In this document: positions 22,461-34,765 of the stretch, in pieces | Numbering within the stretch: the stretch's first letter is position 1 | Layout of the letters: each line of letters opens with the position of its first letter | NCBI RefSeq assembly: GCF_910591885.1 | Contig: NC_063272.1 | Location: 6,584,364 to 6,648,363 of the forward strand | Origin: Bombus terrestris | Lineage: Eukaryota; Arthropoda; Insecta; Hymenoptera; Apidae | Direction: 5' to 3' | DNA length: 64,000 bases | The notes under the pieces: generated by a model | Told to the model about the DNA's origin: nothing | The model's database searches: none | The model's input: the letters and a program-made list of their open reading frames with translations, nothing else | Translations under genes and position numbers: made by a program

Positions 22461-25400
22461 TCGTTACGGTGAAATGTGTTGGGATTTTTATGGAGTATCG
22501 TCTTGTGGGTTTTTAGCGATGAGAAGGTGGGAAGAGGTGATAAAAGAAATTGGAATGGTACTTAGGGAGCTTCTTGAGTTATCGTATACCCCTTTTGCAG
22601 TTGGTCAATCATATAATATGTTTATGCTTTACGTATCTTTATGCCGGGATTGGCTATAATGTGAGGATTCTGTATCTCTTTGATTTATATATCTTGTTTT
22701 TAGGGAAGAATTTTTTATCTAAAATTTATAATAATCGTAATGTAATCGCGTAACCATAGGGTACTCATATATTGAATATCTGTTTACTATGATTTCCTGC
22801 ATATGAAAATATCCATCGTTGTTTTACCTTCTTTTGAGTGGAAGATTTTTAAAAGTAGAGTGATTAATTTAAAAGTACATGTATCTTTTTACTATGACAA
22901 AATTTTGGAAAACGAGAAGTTCTTGTTTTATACCTTTTATAAGAACAAAAGATTCCTTTTCATTGATTTATAATTTGCTACAATTATACGTCACATGTGA
23001 TCATTCTTTTTGCGAAACGCCAATTACTTTTAAAGCAACCCTTAAAGAAATCAACTAAATAAAATATAAAATTTAATTTAATGGAATAATATAAAACATT
23101 GTATAAATCTAAAATATGCATCTACCTGGATCTTATCAAGCTGATTAATTATTCCTTTTCTGATCGTTCCTTTTTCCTTTGCAGCGCTGCTGTCAAACGC
23201 AGTTCGCTTTTTATATTCTCCATGTCTCTCTCACTCTCATCGACAAAAAGAATCAGACGGAGAAGTGAAACGAATATTCGAACGAACATAATTGTACTTT
23301 GAGCTTGCAGGAAAAAAATATAAGGGACAGGAAGGGAGAAGGAAACGTATCGTTTGATTTTTATTTCTTCTCGTTCGTAACGTCCTTTATGATTCTTTAC
23401 GAACGCGTATGTAGCAGGGACAAGCTGTCGCTCGAGCTCGATGAAGATTGAAAACGATACGGCCATGTAATTGGATTTTCTTTTTTGCCTTCTCAGATTG
23501 GTTAATGTTCGTCTTTTTCATCAAGCTCAGCGTCGCTTCGAATCGAAGCGAGAAATATGATCGATCGATGTCGAATATTTCACACTGTTTCGCGTGGAAC
23601 GTCGAAGGAATCGCGATTGAAGTTTTTGCTATTGCTGTAGAATCCATGTACACGTGTTCTGAGTGATTGAATGAAAATAGCCAATGCATCAAACCTTTAT
23701 TTTCATGGACGTACGAATTATTTCGTTCTCTTTCCAATTTGAATGTTTTATTGTTGTTATTGCCTAGATATTGGATAGTAGCTACCGGATATTTCATTAT
23801 TAATATTGAATAAACAGTGAATATTTTATCATTAGTACTAGACAGATCTTACATATTTTATTATTAATACAGAATATATATCGAATATTTTAATATTGAA
23901 TTTTTTTATAAATGGTTTTGCGATATATTCAAAATGTATGCATGTATTATCACGTACTAACTAGATAGCTCGTGAGGAACCGCGTTTTGGATTATAATTT
24001 TTATATTAACTCTTTCAGAATTTCTTCCTTCGTAGCTCATGAGAATAGATTTTCATTTATCGCAAATAAGAAAAACATGTTTCCACCAATAGTTTTATAA
24101 AAAAGACACAACGCACTAAAATTAGACACCAGTTTTATCGAAAACAAATATATTTATCCTTTATTTCATAACTTATTAAACTGCAATGTTATGTTCCCGT
24201 TACATGATTCGACTGACAAACGGTTTATTTAATCAAACGTTAATTAAAATTTCGTTGCAGCACGTGAAATTCCATTGCATACATCGCAGTCAACTAAACT
24301 AAACTGCTGTACACGACGTAAAATTATAAAACAAAACAAGGCTGTTGGGATCGTAATTCACGAAGAAGCACCGCGTCGTGCAAAGAAAGAACGTAAAAAA
24401 AATTGGTTCTTTTGCGAGAAACGCGTATATATCTGTTCGCATAAATCTGTCGCTTAAGTGGTGTCTCTTATTTCAGTGTACGTCGCGTTGGCACCGGCAA
24501 CGTGCTCGTGTCACGGATACGCAAATAAACTTTAAACTCAGCCAGGAGGAGGAATTATTTCGCGTATGCCTTTCCCGTACGATGTTTAATCTACATATCG
24601 TCATTGACGATAATTAAAGATTTGTATCTCCGTCCAGTTCCTTCCTCCTTCTCTCTGTTTTTCTGAATTAAAACGCAAATTCGGTACATTGTCACATGGG
24701 AAAAAGCTAATCTTCTTTCGAGTAATTAAATTACGCGGAATTAAATTTCATAGGAGTACGCTTGAAGATTGTAACGTTTCTCTGCCAGGAATGAAATGTC
24801 CCTATTGAAGGTGAAATATAGAGGTATAATAATTTTATTTTATTCGCGCATTCCAGATCTGTAGTCACGTTTCGAGTTTTCAAGTATTCAAATATCCATA
24901 AAGTGTCTAAAGATAAAAAAATGTTTAAAATTAAGAAACTGTACATACAAATTTTAGCGACTTCCGTATTAAAGTTTTACCATATTATTATCAATTATCT
25001 TTTATACTTCTTGTATTATAAACTTCCCCTTATCCGCCAGTGAAAATGTGCTGTAAAGAAAGGATTCAGTGGTTAGCACGTATCCCATGCCATAATTGCA
25101 ATTAAAAAAGTGGTAGAAATTGCAATTAATACAATAACGAATGATTATGAATAATTTCTTTTGAAATACTTCGTGAGGAGATAATTACCAGAAAAGATTG
25201 CTCGATTATTTTACGATTATGTTTGTCTTTATGGCAATGAAATTGCAAAATACAAAGTATATACGGGAGACACAATTAAATAATGCTTATACGTACACGT
25301 ATAGAGTCCACACGTGCGTTTCTGCCTCTCAAAAGATTAATAACTTCGTTCTAATATTTATCAGCACCGTCGTGCATTCATATCAACGAAATATAATTAA

Positions 25401-26130
25401 TTACTCAGAGTAATTGTTATTCACCGGTTGTTGTTGCGCCGACGAATCGGTGCACGTGTCGTCATTAATTTGCCGACGATATTTTTCACGATGAAATGTT
25501 TTCGTTACGTGCCGATAAATTATGTTTAATGACGAATATCGTAGACAATGGATCGCGAAGTAATGCTAATTAAATTATAAAAATAATATTAATTACATTT
25601 AAGAAGTAATCGTCAAGAATAATATTATATATCAAGTCTATTCGTTTAATGGACGAAGCATATAATATACGCGTTCAATAAGAGATAGATAAATGAAAGC
25701 ACATTATCGTCAAGTTCTCGAACTTATCAATATTTGTTCGTAATGTAGAATATTAATCTTAGAAGCCAGATTAAAACACATAATCTGACCTTAAAAATAA
25801 AATTTAATATTGGTTTTGCTCTATCATTTCTAAATTAGACTTTAAATTGCAGTTATAATAATTTATTCATTGAAATTGTTCATCCTGCTACATTGCCCGC
25901 CAATATCCATCCAAAATTTCAACCTAAAGAAAATTTTATTTAATGAATTTCGTCAAGATTGGAAGTGGATGTGGTCGATAAATGATACCCATATCGTATA
26001 ATACAAAAAAATTTTATTAGAAGAGTTTTACTCACCGATATATTATAGTACTATGTATACTTGACATCTTGTCTGACTTTCTCGTCCGAGCTACACTATA
26101 AAGAAGGGTTAAATCTCGTCTTTGTATGAT
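22461..26130. other. Gene-free AT-rich stretch
   Basis: AT-rich with scattered short open frames of skewed composition, none supportable. Slightly GC-richer bits at 23160-23600 and 24240-24560 carry no recognisable motif. CCGATAAA, a word that recurs in several islands of the window, is at 25512-25519. Confidence 0.55.
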
Positions 26131-26540
26131 TGAATGATTCTAGAAAAGTTTGTTTCGAGCGTGACCTGCGGAGCCGCGTGCGTTCTGTTTCAGTCCGGTC
26201 GCTGGCGTGTCGCCAGGCATCTCGCAGCGTATTTTCAGGATCGTAACATAAAGCTGAAGATTTATAGCGGCGATGCGACCCGCTCAGCCGAATGTATGTT
26301 TTTCGACGTCCGCAAGACCGCCTTCGGAACCTTGCGAGCCACCGAGTCAGAGATCAGCCGTAAAACTTTGATCTACAGCTTGCACCTACCTTGACCTTGT
26401 CACGTTCATGTCATTTGTTTCGCCAAAAAAGGTTCGCGCGTGAATGAACTTTGTCTTAAAAATCGATGCCAAAGGTTGCGATACCCTTCCACACTCGACG
26501 TCACTTCAACTGTAGAGCAGTAACTCAGTTGAACTTTGAT
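26131..26540. other. GC-rich island with nuclear-receptor-like half-sites
   Basis: An 86-codon frame (26134-26394) opens across this island without a recognisable domain. Just at its end, 26388-26400 reads ACCTTGACCTTGT, two overlapping copies of the complement of an extended nuclear-receptor half-site (TCAAGGT, AAGGTCA). A GTTCATGTCA follows at 26404-26413. The motif is known for FTZ-F1/ERR-type receptors; its use here is inference. Confidence 0.3.
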
Positions 26541-27929
26541 AATCAGAAAACGTTTATTAATGGAAAATTTAAAAATAATTTCTTGTAGAAAGAGAAGAGA
26601 AACAAGAGTAGAAATTGGAAGAAATCCTTTTTTGCATTTTCACTAACAATGTTGGCGGGTTTCCTTCGTTGAAAACAAAATTATTCGATTAGCTGAACAT
26701 AAATGTTCGTATCATAAATATAAGATTATCGTGTGTTATGATTCATTTAGTTAATCAACATCTACAAGACCTACAAATTTTTTAACGGAAGAATTGACAG
26801 TTTTATTTGTATTTAATATCTAAAGAAAGAGATATTCTTCGTATTCCAGTTCCAAACTTGAAAATTTTCAATTCTGACGATTCTTAATGAGAATTAAGAG
26901 AGCGGAAAACATTGTTCCGACGAGGAAGCACTGACAATTTCGTCTGCATAAAAAATACTGATCAATTCGTTTAATTATGTGCCTCTGTCAGATATCTTTC
27001 TCGATTTTACAAATGTACGTCGACCATTTTAAAAATAGTATACGATTCTTGTGTTCTGCAAAACAGCGCTTTCAATTTTGAGATTATGTAACCTTATCTG
27101 TAATTATAGATCGAAATAGGTGATATGGTTCAAGCTATAATTGAAAATTTGAATTGAAATTATACGAGAAATTGAGTTAGATAACGATATCTAATCTCAA
27201 ATGTTGCCTCTGACGATGCTCCATTTAGAGTGTCTATTCGCGTTCAACTTTAATTGGGACCACTTATTTTTAGACGATCAAATATTGTAGCAATTTTATA
27301 CTGTTAAACTGAAAGATATACGAAACTTAATTGCAAAATGCTATTAATAGAAGTATCGATACTGGAATTTCAATTGCTCGTTATTGTAATCCATAGGAAG
27401 TTGGTCAACGTATATACTATTTAATATATACGTATATATGTATGTTAGAAATTTTCAAGTAGCTTTTTCACGCTCAAAATTTTAGGATAAATGTTGTACC
27501 CTTTCTCACTGTCCACTTGTCAAAAAAACATCGCTTCATAGTCAACTCCAGCTAACTGAGCAGACATAATCGATGCCTTATAACTAGGCGATTTTTAGTC
27601 ACAAGTTATCGACTTTTCAGACATTCACTTGTGTAATCTGCTGAAATTCTTATTGAGTCCTCGATTCCACTACAAATTATGGTAAGGCTAAATAACGGCG
27701 GACTACCTGCCATTATATCGTCTCGAAAATGCATCGCCGTTGACACATATACTATGTAGAACCGATGCGTGTTATTTTTAATGATATAAACTTAGATATG
27801 GGTCATATGGAAATACAAACATTCATAAATATTTGTCAAAATATTGCTTCATCATAACCTCTTTTTGTATTAAATATAGATATTGATACTATGTGCTATT
27901 TAAAGCTGAATTGAAGCAACGATTTCAAC
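26541..27929. other. Gene-free AT-rich stretch before tRNA-Ile
   Basis: AT-rich throughout with no island, no long frame and no recognised repeat. I see nothing to annotate before the tRNA gene. Confidence 0.6.
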
Positions 27930-28003
27930 GGCCCATTAGCTCAGTTGGTTAGAGCGTCGTGCTAATAACGCGAAGGTCGTGGGTTCGATCCCCCCATGGG
28001 CCA
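27930..28003 (+). tRNA. tRNA-Ile (anticodon AAU)
   Basis: A 74-nt cloverleaf without intron. The acceptor stem is GGCCCAT/ATGGGCC with discriminator A, the anticodon arm is TCGTG-CTAATAA-CGCGA, and the anticodon AAT is at 27964-27966. The A box (TAGCTCAGTTGG) and B box (GGTTCGATC) serve as the internal RNA polymerase III promoter. A T run from 28005 is the terminator. The T stem has a mismatch at its second pair (T opposite C). A second copy at 63219 differs by one base at just this place. The gene decodes AUU, and AUC after A34 is changed to inosine. Confidence 0.97.
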
Positions 28004-28458
28004 GTTTTTTTTTTTCAATATCTGGCAATTTTTATACATTTAGAAAACAAATTTCATTACATTTCTTAAAAAGAAGCATTCATTTTTTTGCTATTTTTGC
28101 TACAAAAATTCAATAGAAAATTTTATGGTAGCAGTTCCGAGTATTCTTGTTAACAGAAACTACAAATAGACTCTAACCTGATTTCTTCTTCATTAAAACA
28201 GATCTATCTTACGTCGTTCACTCAAATTCACGAAAATTGATACATATGTCCAAAATCAGTACACGTGTCCAAAATTGATACACTAAATTTATCAAAAATT
28301 GATACGATCTTCGCACGTGACAAATTCAATTTCAACGTTGAATTTATTTCCAACAAAGTTAAACGTTGAAATTTCGCAAAACTAACGTCGGAAGGTTATA
28401 ACAAATTTAAAGTAACTACTCTTGGTCAAAAGAAACATTAAAAAACTAAAAAAGAAGT
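28004..28458. other. Spacer between convergent tRNA genes
   Basis: An AT-rich spacer. It starts with the T-run terminator of tRNA-Ile. It ends with an A run at 28448-28453, which is the T-run terminator of the minus-strand tRNA-Arg. Nothing else is seen. Confidence 0.7.
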
Positions 28459-28531
28459 CGATCCTGCCAGGATTCGAACCTGGAATCTTCTGATCCGTAG
28501 TCAGACGCGTTATCCGTTGCGCCACAGGACC
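28459..28531 (-). tRNA. tRNA-Arg (anticodon ACG)
   Basis: A 73-nt cloverleaf on the minus strand. The acceptor stem GGTCCTG pairs with CAGGATC, including one G-T pair, and the discriminator is G. The anticodon arm is TCTGA-CTACGGA-TCAGA; the anticodon ACG corresponds to plus-strand CGT at 28496-28498. The T arm has the normal GGTTCGAATCC B box. No intron. It reads CGU, and CGC/CGA by inosine. It lies 455 bp from tRNA-Ile and points towards it. Confidence 0.97.
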
Positions 28532-29355
28532 GCGCGGTTTTCGAATTTACAATTTCTAGCTCGCTGATTCCTGGCGAATACTTAAGGCAGCCCTGTTTTT
28601 GCAACTAGGACATAAAATAAAATATCGTACATAAACACAGCGCAACAGCGGCTTAAATTCAAGTTACAATAATAATCTTAAAAAAAAAAAAAAAAAAATG
28701 TAATATTGCATGGCTATGTCGTACCGTCGCGTATCGGTACTTTTGCCTAAACCACCCCACAACCAGAATTCAGCGTTTATTCTGGAAAAAATCATGTAAA
28801 AAAAAATATGTAAAAAACCAGGAAATAATAAACAAAAAAAAATTGCTTAAGGCTAAGTAGTTACGAAACGTTCCTTTCTAACATTTAACCTCGCTGGCAT
28901 CAGGAAATATACGACCCGATAAATTACGAGCGTAATAAGAGAAACTATTTCCGCTTTGAAAATTTAATAGCAATTGTTAAGAGCTTTATGATCAAAGAAC
29001 ACGACATTTTCTGTGGATGTTTCGTAAATTGCGTTTTAAATATATACTGTTATAGCGTCTCTTTTACCACGTAATAATTAACTTCTAGCGACTTTATCAT
29101 CATATAGTTGAAGTTAAAGCTTCAAACCATACAATGGTGCACATGTACAAACGAAACTCTGCTCTTATGACGTTTTACTTCGCTGTCACTCTTATAATTT
29201 CGTTGTTTGTTAATGTTTTCTTTCAACAAAAAAATACCATAATATTACTTGAATTTATTCTTTCCAATTAAACAATAAAACTCGAACTTACTGTTAGCTT
29301 TAATCGCACCTAGGAATATGCTCCGTTGTATAACACTCACCTATGAATATATATA
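28532..29355. other. Gene-free AT-rich stretch
   Basis: AT-rich, with a pure A run at about 28680-28698. No gene or recognised repeat before the short palindromic element at 29356. Confidence 0.6.
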
Positions 29356-29440
29356 TATTGAATTGGCAATTAAGTGATTGCCGATTTTATCATTAGGTGG
29401 TATTGACAAAATCCGCAATCACTTAATTGTCAACCCAATA
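29356..29440. mobile_element. Short palindromic mariner-type miniature element
   Basis: An 85-bp near-palindrome. The left arm (TTGAATTGGCAATTAAGTGA...) and the complement of the right arm (TTGGGTTGACAATTAAGTGA...) match with few differences over about 35 bases each, meeting around 29395. The outer bases are TA, the target of Tc1/mariner transposases. The arm sequence is of the mariner type with a TTGGCAA-TTAAGTGATTGC-GATTTT core. There is no room for a transposase, so this is a tiny non-autonomous copy or two fused ends. Confidence 0.7.
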
Positions 29441-29559
29441 TTTACTTCTACATTCATCTTCGCTTTCACACCCAATCGCGCAAAATTCGTAAATAAATTC
29501 TATAATAATGACGTTCGTCCGTGCTGACGATTTCACAAAGAATGCAAAGATATTTTAGG

Positions 29560-29800
29560 CGTCGTAGTCGCGAACCATTGAGGCCACTAGTCCATGAAGG
29601 TAGAGGAGTTAATTTATGGCACCCTCAAGTGTCTCCGTTTTCTCTTCCTAGAACTCAAAGTGACAAATATAATCATGATAGTCTCATAAAAGTGCTAATG
29701 AAATTGCAAATTTCGCATGACAATATAACAGTATAACACGCACGATACGTATATTTATAAAAGTGTTCGAATACTTTCGTGAGCCTGTGTATATTACAAC
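29560..29800. repeat. Dispersed repeat family B, copy 1
   Basis: It shares 25 contiguous bases (29610-29634) in inverted orientation with 54080-54104, followed by weaker matching sequence. The right part (29755-29800) has a TTCGAATACTTTCGTGAGCC stretch that looks like a terminal sequence of a Tc1/mariner-type miniature element. Neither end is defined. A short open frame across it (29521-29736) is a chance frame. Confidence 0.45.
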
Positions 29801-32650
29801 AGTTCCTCGTGCGTTCCTATCCCGAATCACGTGTATATTTCTATTGTCACGATATTTATCGGAACTACATGCATCATAACAACATAAAAACCACGGCAAC
29901 TTTTTCGAAGGATACTCGTTATCGATAAACTCCCTGCGGGTTCTCCACTTGGTTTCCCGTCTCGTTTTGCTTCCTTTTCGTGCGGCTCGAACGAGAATGT
30001 CGTGCATTTATCGTGGGCGTGGATTAATGATTATTAGTGTCGTTAACGGGACACGGTGCTTTGATACAGCGTGCACGCAGGAATAAAATGGGTGAATGAG
30101 ATATATATGTAGGTGGCTTTAGACAGAGATTGAGTATACAGAGAGAGGTGGTAGAGATTTGTAGATCGTGGAATAGAATTCGATCCTTGGGATAACATCG
30201 CAGGAATTGTAACGATAGTTGTCATTAATTGCTGCGTGTTATTTAATTGTTGATTTATTGGAGTGTTTAATTATCGATTATTGGAAGCGATTGAGTTTGA
30301 TTTGCGTGCGCGATGCAGAGAATAGCCGTTGACGTGTTGATGGGATTGCGGGGATGATTGAAACACGCGAGGTAGAAAAGCCAACGCAGCTGAGCAAATT
30401 TATTTTGTAATAATTCGTAGCGATGTTTACGCTTCTATTCTTACGAAATGTTTTCTTCTCTTTGTACATATTTTCCGAATATATAGATAATACAAAGAGA
30501 TGGAAAGTGGTAGCTGTGGAATTGGAAGAATCGATACTAATAAATTACCGACGCTTGAAATATACTTCAAAGTTGTATTTAAAAAATCAGAATACAGATG
30601 TGTAAAATATTACATATTGCAAGGAGAAAGGCAAGCTTTTACTTCTATATTTTCCAAAAATTCATTCAAACTTCCAAGAATACACTGTCGTAAATCGGAA
30701 ATATTTCTGTGAAAAATCACGGACTCATCATTTTGACCGATTCTGACAAACGTATATTTTCCAGCAAAATTATTTATTAATCCCCTTCAGAAACCACCAG
30801 AAAAGATATGTTTCTGTAATTAACGATTATGAAAATTATACAAATCCTTAATTATCATAAACCTTAAAATTTTGAAAAGAAAATTGGATAATACAGTATA
30901 TTTCCTCTCGTGGCAACATAGTTCAAGGGGGACTTCATAAAGCTCGTAATCTCATGAAACGACTAATTGGGTATTTACGAGCCTCGCAATTCCCAGAGCT
31001 CCTCCCCCGGCGCGAATATTACTCTTACACTGTACCTGTATAAAAGCTGTTGTCCTTCCAAACATTTTCGCTTTTCGGGCCAGCTTCCCAGGCGTTTCCT
31101 TGCCAATGGATGATCGTGATCGGGCAGCGCGGAATATTTTAAGGTTCATTAAAGACGCAATAATGAAGAAGTCTCGGGCCGGTTCTCAAATAACTTCCGA
31201 CTGGCTCTACCGTAAGAGAGAACATTCGAACGAAACTTCGACCCCCGTTTTCCGTCCCCCTCCTTTCTTCCTCTCTCTTCTCTTGCTTCCTTGCTTCTTT
31301 ACTTTCTTCCTTCCTTCCTTCCTTCCTTCCTTCCTGCCTTCCTTCCGGCCTCGTTGTACTTTCCACCCGTTTTTCGCCTACTCGAAACTTCGTCCGACCA
31401 AGGCTTTCGGGCTGAAATTAAACCCGAACTTGGAGGAAAAAATTCACCAGCCTGTTCGCCAAGTGGCTGTTCTCCTTTTAGAGAGATGAAAACGATGGAG
31501 GGTTCCTTCTTTCGAATCAAATAACTTTCTGGATCTTCGGTGGAGAGGAAAGAAGTTGCGGTCAGTCGTTTTTGAATTTTGAATATAATATCTTTTGGTT
31601 TTGGTAGCCTGTCGGCTTTATGTTCTGTCGTGAAAGTGAATTTGCGAAAACAAGTGTTAAAGGTAACGGTTAAACGAATGTTTATCTAAATTCATATTTT
31701 TGGGGGTGTTTTATATCGTAATGAGTATTTTACTTTTTGTATATTTTCTATATATATTTTAATATCGTATATACTATGTATCTACGTAGAGATTTTTGCA
31801 CATCAAATTTTCACCAAATTTACTAGTACATTTATTTCGCAAGACTTTGAATTCTAAAGTGGCATATTTATTTCGAAAGCTAGCAAATTCGAAAGTAGGA
31901 CGGCTTTATTTTAAGAGCAGAATAGTGTAGTGTTTCGCTAAATGCGAGTCAGTAATCTACGAACGCGTCATTCTTGCACAAACACCATACAATTGTTATG
32001 CAGTTACTTCAAGTCATGGAACCTTTGGGAGCGAATTGTGAATTGTTGATGAAAATAGAGAAAGCTTAGTTATCTTACTTCTTAAATATTTCATATTTGA
32101 GCTAACTCTGACGATGCTGACTGAGTATAATACCGGAGGAAATGTCGGTCTATTCCGACACAATGCATTTCGTATTTAGTAATATCAAAGAGCATGAAAC
32201 TTTTTCGGTACCTTTCGTTTGGCTTGATTTTTGCAACTGTTTTATAATAGTTTATCTCCCGTAAGATATTATAACGAAAATTCACTATAATATAATAAAG
32301 CGAAGAATCTCCGTATAGGTACGCATAATGCACATACAAATTATTCGCTTTGCTCTGCTAGCCTCGACAGATCAAAATGTATTATACCGTAACGTTTGAT
32401 TCTTGTGAAAGTACTATATCGCATTTACGCACTTTTTCTCTGACAATGCTATCTAAATCATTCTCATCATTGAAAATTTCTTACTCCATCAAATGTATCT
32501 CATTATAATCTTTGTAAAAGATTCAGTAAAACGTGGATAACTGATTGTCACCATAACAATTAACGCGTTAAAAGCATCCTTATTTTAGCGAAGCTATCCT
32601 CCATCCTAATACCCTAAACCAATTAATCCGAGTACATCCACAATTCTAAA
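29801..32650. other. Gene-free stretch with island at 30930-31500
   Basis: No gene seen. The island at about 30930-31500 holds a TTCC tandem run at roughly 31305-31346, which produces repetitive short frames on both strands (poly Phe-Leu-Pro or Lys-Glu-Gly) that are artefacts. The rest is AT-rich. Confidence 0.55.
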
Positions 32651-34389
32651 ACTAAATCAGCCCAAAAATAAAAAATCAGCTCGGTTCGACTATCTCAGGT
32701 GAATCCAATTAGGGAGCGGAAAAAGGCAGTATGGCGCGACAGGTTCGCAGTAGAAATCAAGCGTATTGGAGGGTGGTGTATCGATTTCGATGCACGCGCG
32801 TTCCTTCAACCCGTAACGCTATTAAACTTTTACGATTTAAGTTTCCGCGGACGTCGAAGCTCAGAGAAGCCTCTCTGCCAGCATCCAGATACAGACGCAC
32901 ACGTATACGTATAGAAAGGTTGGAGACGACGATACGTTGATACCAGGTCGAGTAAAAACAAGCCTCGTCGTGTCCCTTCGTGGCCGAGGAGACGCGGTGA
33001 ACGATGAAGCCCACGGCTGGTCACGTGTTGGACGTTATTCGTGTCGTGGATCTTAAAACTGGCGACTGTTGCGGAGAGGCTCGCGAAAGAACGGGAAACT
33101 CGTGACGGCGGAGGGCACATCGAGATTCCAGATCGATGAACCGACCCTTGTTAACCTCTACACGACCAACAGCTTCCTACCTCGATTTCAGAATGTTTTC
33201 ATTTGTTTTCACGTGTATTCCTTACTTCGCGAATGGGTTACAGGTTTATGATGCTGATGGTTGCATCTTGGAACGATCAGGCCGATGACTATGAAATTAT
33301 GAAAGTTTTGCAGTTGTAAGATAGTACAGTAAATTTTTGGTAAATGGTAAAACAGAGATATTGTAAGTAGAAATGTTAATAAGTATGCACAGTGAGTTTC
33401 TCTGTATTTGAACGCAATTTTAATTGTGCACGATCAAATGAGTTTTCATCCACTTTTAAATCCATTTATGTAAACGTGAATTCCCATCACGGTATTTCCA
33501 CGTATATTCCTGGCTTTACACGTGGATTGGAGGCTTTTCATGTTGACGATGGAATTTTTGGACGATTAGACAGATGCGTAGGAAATTCTAGAAATCTTAT
33601 TTGTGATGGGGCTGTAAAACAGTAGAATAAAATATTAATAAACTGTATAGAGAAATAATAGGATTGTAAGTTAGTAAAAATATTAATAAATACAATAGGA
33701 TTGAATTTATGCACATGAATTCCTGTTAGATGGGTGAAAATTCATAAGAAGTTAGAAGTATAATACTGACGTGTTGCTTGCGTATGTATGTCTCTGATAC
33801 ATATTTTTAGTAAAAAGCGATTGTATGTAGAGATTATGTAGCGACAGTTCATGAAATAGAGATGTGTAGTGATTATTTATTTGTATGATTGAACTAGCAT
33901 AATGGTCATAGACAATTTTATTTTTTAACTGCTACCTTTTTATTTCTTCAAAGAATGGGTGTATTACAAACAAATAAAACGTATAAAGGTAAATGAATCA
34001 TATTCGACGAATGAGATGAGTACTGCAGCATTCAGACAAGAATCATCGAAGTTGGATCGTGCATTCGACTTGACCATTGTTTGGGGTGATTCTTGGCGCC
34101 TCTCGGGTCTCTTCCATAATTTACCATAGCAGAAAGAGACACAAAATCGTAGTTGCGCTTGTACCTGGCTTGTACGGTTCACAGTTTACGGTGGCAGCCG
34201 GTCGTGAAACGTTTGTACGTTCGAGGACACCCGTGAGCAGGATCCTTAGACGATTTCATGTTCATCTCCATGTAAATTATCTGTTCTTTTTTTTCAAAAT
34301 TCGAAAGCTAATCGAAACGATGTATGAATCATAGTACAATATAATGGAGATAGGGATGAAGCAAATTTTATATATAGAATAAAGGAAAC
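32651..34389. other. Gene-free stretch with island at 32700-33130
   Basis: A GC-rich island (32700-33130) contains several overlapping short frames on both strands without motifs. A weak fused acceptor/donor (CAG then GTGAAT) occurs at 32699/32700 but has a poor pyrimidine tract. Positions 33270-34000 are AT-rich. Nothing supportable. Confidence 0.5.
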
Positions 34390-34765
34390 GATACATACGT
34401 TTATTGAAAATTCAAAGATGCAAAAATATACAGAATGCACATAATATGCAAAAATATGTAAAATATTCGAAGTAATATTCGTTATAATATTTTTGTTTTC
34501 TTACTGGAGAAACTTCAACGAATGTTTATATATACACGTGTGAGTAGATGAGTATGCAGAAAATAAGTATAACAATTTCTCATCCAAGTTCCAGTTCTTC
34601 AATTACATTCGTAGAAATGTAAATTTTTGTAAATATCCGCGGTTTACTCGTTCCAATGCTAATGAAATTTGAACAGTGAGCACGATATTATGTTCATAAA
34701 AAGTGTCTATAGCAAATGTTTGAAATGATTTCGCGAGTCACTGTACACATATACTCTCTTTGAAC
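34390..34765 (+). repeat. Dispersed repeat family A, longest copy
   Basis: Positions 34602-34674 correspond to 18077-18155 and 46608-46683. Upstream, 34420-34490 has words in common with 43125-43195 (GCACATAATAT, AAAATAT, AAATATTCGAAGT). The copy ends in TCGCGAGTCACTGTACA, which read in reverse starts TGTACAGTGACTC, similar to a Tc1/mariner terminal end. A matching left end was not found. Confidence 0.45.

Noticed and set aside
29325..29350. Minus-strand TAG followed by GTGAGT, resembling a recursive site
   Set aside because: The upstream tract on that strand is an AT dinucleotide run, not pyrimidine-rich, and lies at the edge of a mobile element.
31139..31520. Overlapping short frames on both strands with Lys-Glu-Gly-Arg or Phe-Leu-Pro-Ser repeats
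   Set aside because: They are translations of a TTCC microsatellite.
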